Part shown: piece after piece, positions 7,070 through 8,849 of the stretch
How the letters are laid out: each line of letters begins with the position of its first letter
Numbering within the stretch: the first letter of the stretch is position 1
Assembly: GCA_016781885.1 (NCBI GenBank)
Contig: JADDPM010000046.1
Location: 1-8,849, forward strand
From: Rubrobacter sp.
Lineage (GTDB): Bacteria; Actinomycetota; Rubrobacteria; Rubrobacterales; Rubrobacteraceae
Length of the DNA: 8,849 nucleotides
Direction of reading: 5' to 3'
The notes under the pieces: generated by a model
Database searches by the model: none
What the model was told of the DNA's origin: nothing
Seen by the model: only the letters and a program-made list of their open reading frames with translations
Translations under genes and position numbers: made by a program

Positions 7070-8849
7070 TCATGGGGTGGCCTTCGAGAGTTCGGCTTCG
7101 AGAGCCGGACGGACGCGGTCAAACTCCGCTCGAATACGCTCTAAAGACTCGGAGGATCTCGCGAGATCTCCCGAGCCGCCGATCTCCTCGATCTCGGCAC
7201 AGAGCGCGGCTATCCTTGTGGCACCCATGTTCTCACAGCTCCCTTTGAGGGTGTGCGCTACCCGCTCTACAGACAAAGCATCATCGCCTTCGATAGCCTC
7301 TCGCATAGCCTCAAGCTGACCTGACACGTCCTCCAAGAAGAGCTCCGCCAGCTCTGTAAGGAGCTCCGGCCCGCCGAGTTCGCGCAAGCCCTCAAGCACG
7401 CTTTGGTCCAGGGGGTCGGTGATGCCTCCTGGGGACGCGCTGCCGTCGGTTGCTTCTTCAGGGACGGGCGCTTTCACATCGGGTTGCAAGGTCCAGCGTC
7501 CCAAGACCGTCTCTAGCTCCTCGGTCTTTACCGGCTTTGAGAGATAGTCGTCCATCCCGGCGTCCAAAGCCTTCTCTCGGTCTCCTGCCAGGGCGTTAGC
7601 AGTTACGGCGATTACGGGTGTATGCCAATCTTCTTGGCTCTCCTCACGCTTGCGAATCTCGGCTGTGGCCTCATATCCGTCCATCTCTGGCATCTGCACG
7701 TCCATCAGCACCGCTGCATACGGGATACGCGAGAGGGCTTCTACGGCTTCCAAACCGTCTGCTGCGACGTCAGCATGGTATCCGAGCTTCTCCAACATCT
7801 TCACCGCCACCTTCTGGTTCACGGAGTTGTCCTCTGCCACGAGGATGCGGGCGCGCGAGCTGACTTCTGCTTCCTGGAGGCTGTGGCGGGTGACGAGTTG
7901 TGCTTGGTTTTCTAACCTCGCGGCTTCTTCCTTCTCGACCGGCTTGCCCATCACCGTCGCAATAACATCATAGAGCTGGGACTGCCTTACGGGCTTGCTA
8001 AGATAGGCTTCCATGCCCGCCTGGCGCGCTTCCTCCGCATTCCCGCGTTGGCCTATGGAGCTCATCATGATTAGCTTGGTGGAGGTGATCGAAGGGTCGG
8101 CCTTTATCCTTCTTGCGAGTTCCATGCCGTCCATCTGGGGCATCTGCATGTCCAGGATCGCCAGATCGTAGGGCGCGTCCCGCTCTGCGGCAGTCCGCAG
8201 TATCTTTAAGGCGCTTTGTCCGTCTTCGGCTTCACCGTATTTCATGCCCCAGGAGATGATCTGGTGGTGCACTATCTTGCGATTGGTCTCGTTGTCGTCC
8301 ACAACCAGCACGCGCAGGCCGCTGAGATCGATGCGAGGAGCTCGGGTGACTTGAGTACCCTCGGGCTGCTTCTCTAGGGGCAAGGTGAAGAAGAAGGTGC
8401 TCCCCGCCCCCGGCTCGCTCGTCGCCCCTATCTGACCGCCAAGCAACTCTACTAGCTGCTTGGAGATAGCCAACCCCAGCCCCGTGCCCCCGTATCGGCG
8501 GGTGGTTGAGGCATCGGCCTGGGTGAAGGACTGGAAGAGCCTCCTCTGCTGCCCTTGGCTCATCCCGATGCCGGTGTCCGTCACCTTAAAGCTCACCACA
8601 GCCGCCTGGGGCTCGTCCTCGACCAGACTGATGCGTAGGACGACTTCCCCTTCTTCGGTGAACTTGACAGCGTTGCCCAGGAGGTTGGTAAGCACCTGCC
8701 TTATACGCCCTGGGTCTCCCCTAAGGGCGGTGGGTACGTCGTACTCGATGAGGCTCGCAAGCTCCAACCCCTTACTGTGAGCCCGCTCGGCGTGCAGCCC
8801 TACCGTTTCCTCTACCGCTGCTCTCAAGTCGAAGTCTATGGTCTCGATC
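7070..8849 (-). CDS. Hybrid histidine kinase, C-terminal part (HATPase-REC-REC-HPt), cut by window edge
   Basis: The frame is open to the right edge. The last bases encode IETIDFDLRAAVEE, matching the large kinase just after its HisKA domain (residues 1354 onward), so the N-terminus and HisKA lie outside the window. The TTG at 8825-8827 is internal, not a start. Counting that codon as residue 1, the HATPase spans about 1-150 (N48, N52, DTGIGM at 84-89, GGTGLGL at 113-119). REC1 is 171-290 (D177/D178, D226, K278), REC2 is 327-445 (E332/D333, D376, K431) and HPt is about 475-580 (H525 in AHTLKGS). All phosphotransfer residues are intact. It ends in TGA at 7070-7072, 86 bases before the next gene's TTG, with no terminator visible between. 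It is a close paralogue of the next kinase and probably feeds the same cyclase or another HPt-dependent regulator. Its sensor domains are unknown. Confidence 0.93.
   Translation of the reverse strand, partial: IETIDFDLRAAVEETVGLHAERAHSKGLELASLIEYDVPTALRGDPGRIRQVLTNLLGNAVKFTEEGEVVLRISLVEDEPQAAVVSFKVTDTGIGMSQGQQRRLFQSFTQADASTTRRYGGTGLGLAISKQLVELLGGQIGATSEPGAGSTFFFTLPLEKQPEGTQVTRAPRIDLSGLRVLVVDDNETNRKIVHHQIISWGMKYGEAEDGQSALKILRTAAERDAPYDLAILDMQMPQMDGMELARRIKADPSITSTKLIMMSSIGQRGNAEEARQAGMEAYLSKPVRQSQLYDVIATVMGKPVEKEEAARLENQAQLVTRHSLQEAEVSSRARILVAEDNSVNQKVAVKMLEKLGYHADVAADGLEAVEALSRIPYAAVLMDVQMPEMDGYEATAEIRKREESQEDWHTPVIAVTANALAGDREKALDAGMDDYLSKPVKTEELETVLGRWTLQPDVKAPVPEEATDGSASPGGITDPLDQSVLEGLRELGGPELLTELAELFLEDVSGQLEAMREAIEGDDALSVERVAHTLKGSCENMGATRIAALCAEIEEIGGSGDLARSSESLERIRAEFDRVRPALEAELSKATP
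7080..8848 (-). repeat. Paralogous kinase module, copy B (upstream kinase)
   Basis: This is collinear with 1204-2924. Strongly matched blocks include the post-HisKA segment (IETIDFDLR), PTALRGDPGRIRQVLTN in the N-box region, VLMDVQMPEMDGYEATAEIR in REC2 and the HPt motif. The REC1-REC2 linker (residues about 290-325) and the REC2-HPt linker are the most divergent parts, as expected for flexible joints. Confidence 0.75.

Larger units (their letters stand above)
6984..7073 (-). other. 29-codon ORF in frame with the large kinase, ended by a single TAG
   Basis: An ATG at 7071-7073 overlaps the TGA of the upstream kinase (ATGA) and opens 29 codons that end in TAG at 6984-6986, directly against the large kinase's TTG. 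The distance is exactly 30 codons, so the two frames are the same. AAGG lies seven bases before the ATG. The codons are AT-rich (AAA, ACA, GCA, ATT, TCT), unlike the neighbouring genes, and the peptide matches nothing I recognise. It may be a coupling leader peptide, the remains of a longer N-terminus, or chance within a promoter region; chance is the most likely. Confidence 0.25.

Noticed and set aside
8825..8827. TTG as a possible start of the upstream kinase
   Set aside because: The frame stays open to the window edge and the upstream codons encode IETIDFD, which matches the paralogue. The position is inside the kinase core, so the gene is 5'-truncated by the window.

Overview
The window carries part of a signal-transduction locus. 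All three genes are on the minus strand, so transcription runs from high to low coordinates. In transcription order they are: the C-terminal part of a hybrid histidine kinase cut by the right edge (7070-8849); a complete 1938-residue multi-sensor hybrid histidine kinase (1167-6983); and a 320-residue response regulator with a GGDEF diguanylate cyclase output (208-1170). Together they fill about 97% of the window. The last two genes overlap by 4 bases (TTGA), and only 86 bases separate the first two, so an operon is likely.

The pathway read from the sequence is as follows. The large kinase has eight cytoplasmic sensor modules (GAF-PAS-PAS-PAS-GAF-PAS-PAS-GAF). These feed a HisKA/HATPase core, two receiver domains and a C-terminal HPt domain. 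The partial kinase ends in the same HATPase-REC-REC-HPt order. The regulator has a single receiver with all its key residues, and its GGEEF active site and RxxD inhibitory site are intact. The simplest model is a His-Asp-His-Asp phosphorelay that ends in cyclic di-GMP synthesis, with one or both kinases acting on the same cyclase. The wiring is inferred from domain order and gene adjacency.

The intergenic stretch between the kinases (6984-7069) is clearly AT-richer than the genes. It holds a plausible sigma70-type promoter about 30 bases before the large kinase's TTG start. It also holds a 29-codon ORF that starts in an ATGA overlap with the upstream stop and is separated from the large kinase frame by a single TAG. 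The left edge (1-207) shows no convincing gene; its only structure is a GC-rich hairpin without a T tract.

Organism: a bacterium with moderately high GC (around 60% by eye), GC-biased third codon positions, TTG starts and many-domain soluble hybrid kinases. The style of the PAS/GAF/kinase sequences resembles Actinobacteria of the Rubrobacter type, but this is a low-confidence impression. There is no rRNA, tRNA, CRISPR array or mobile element in the window.
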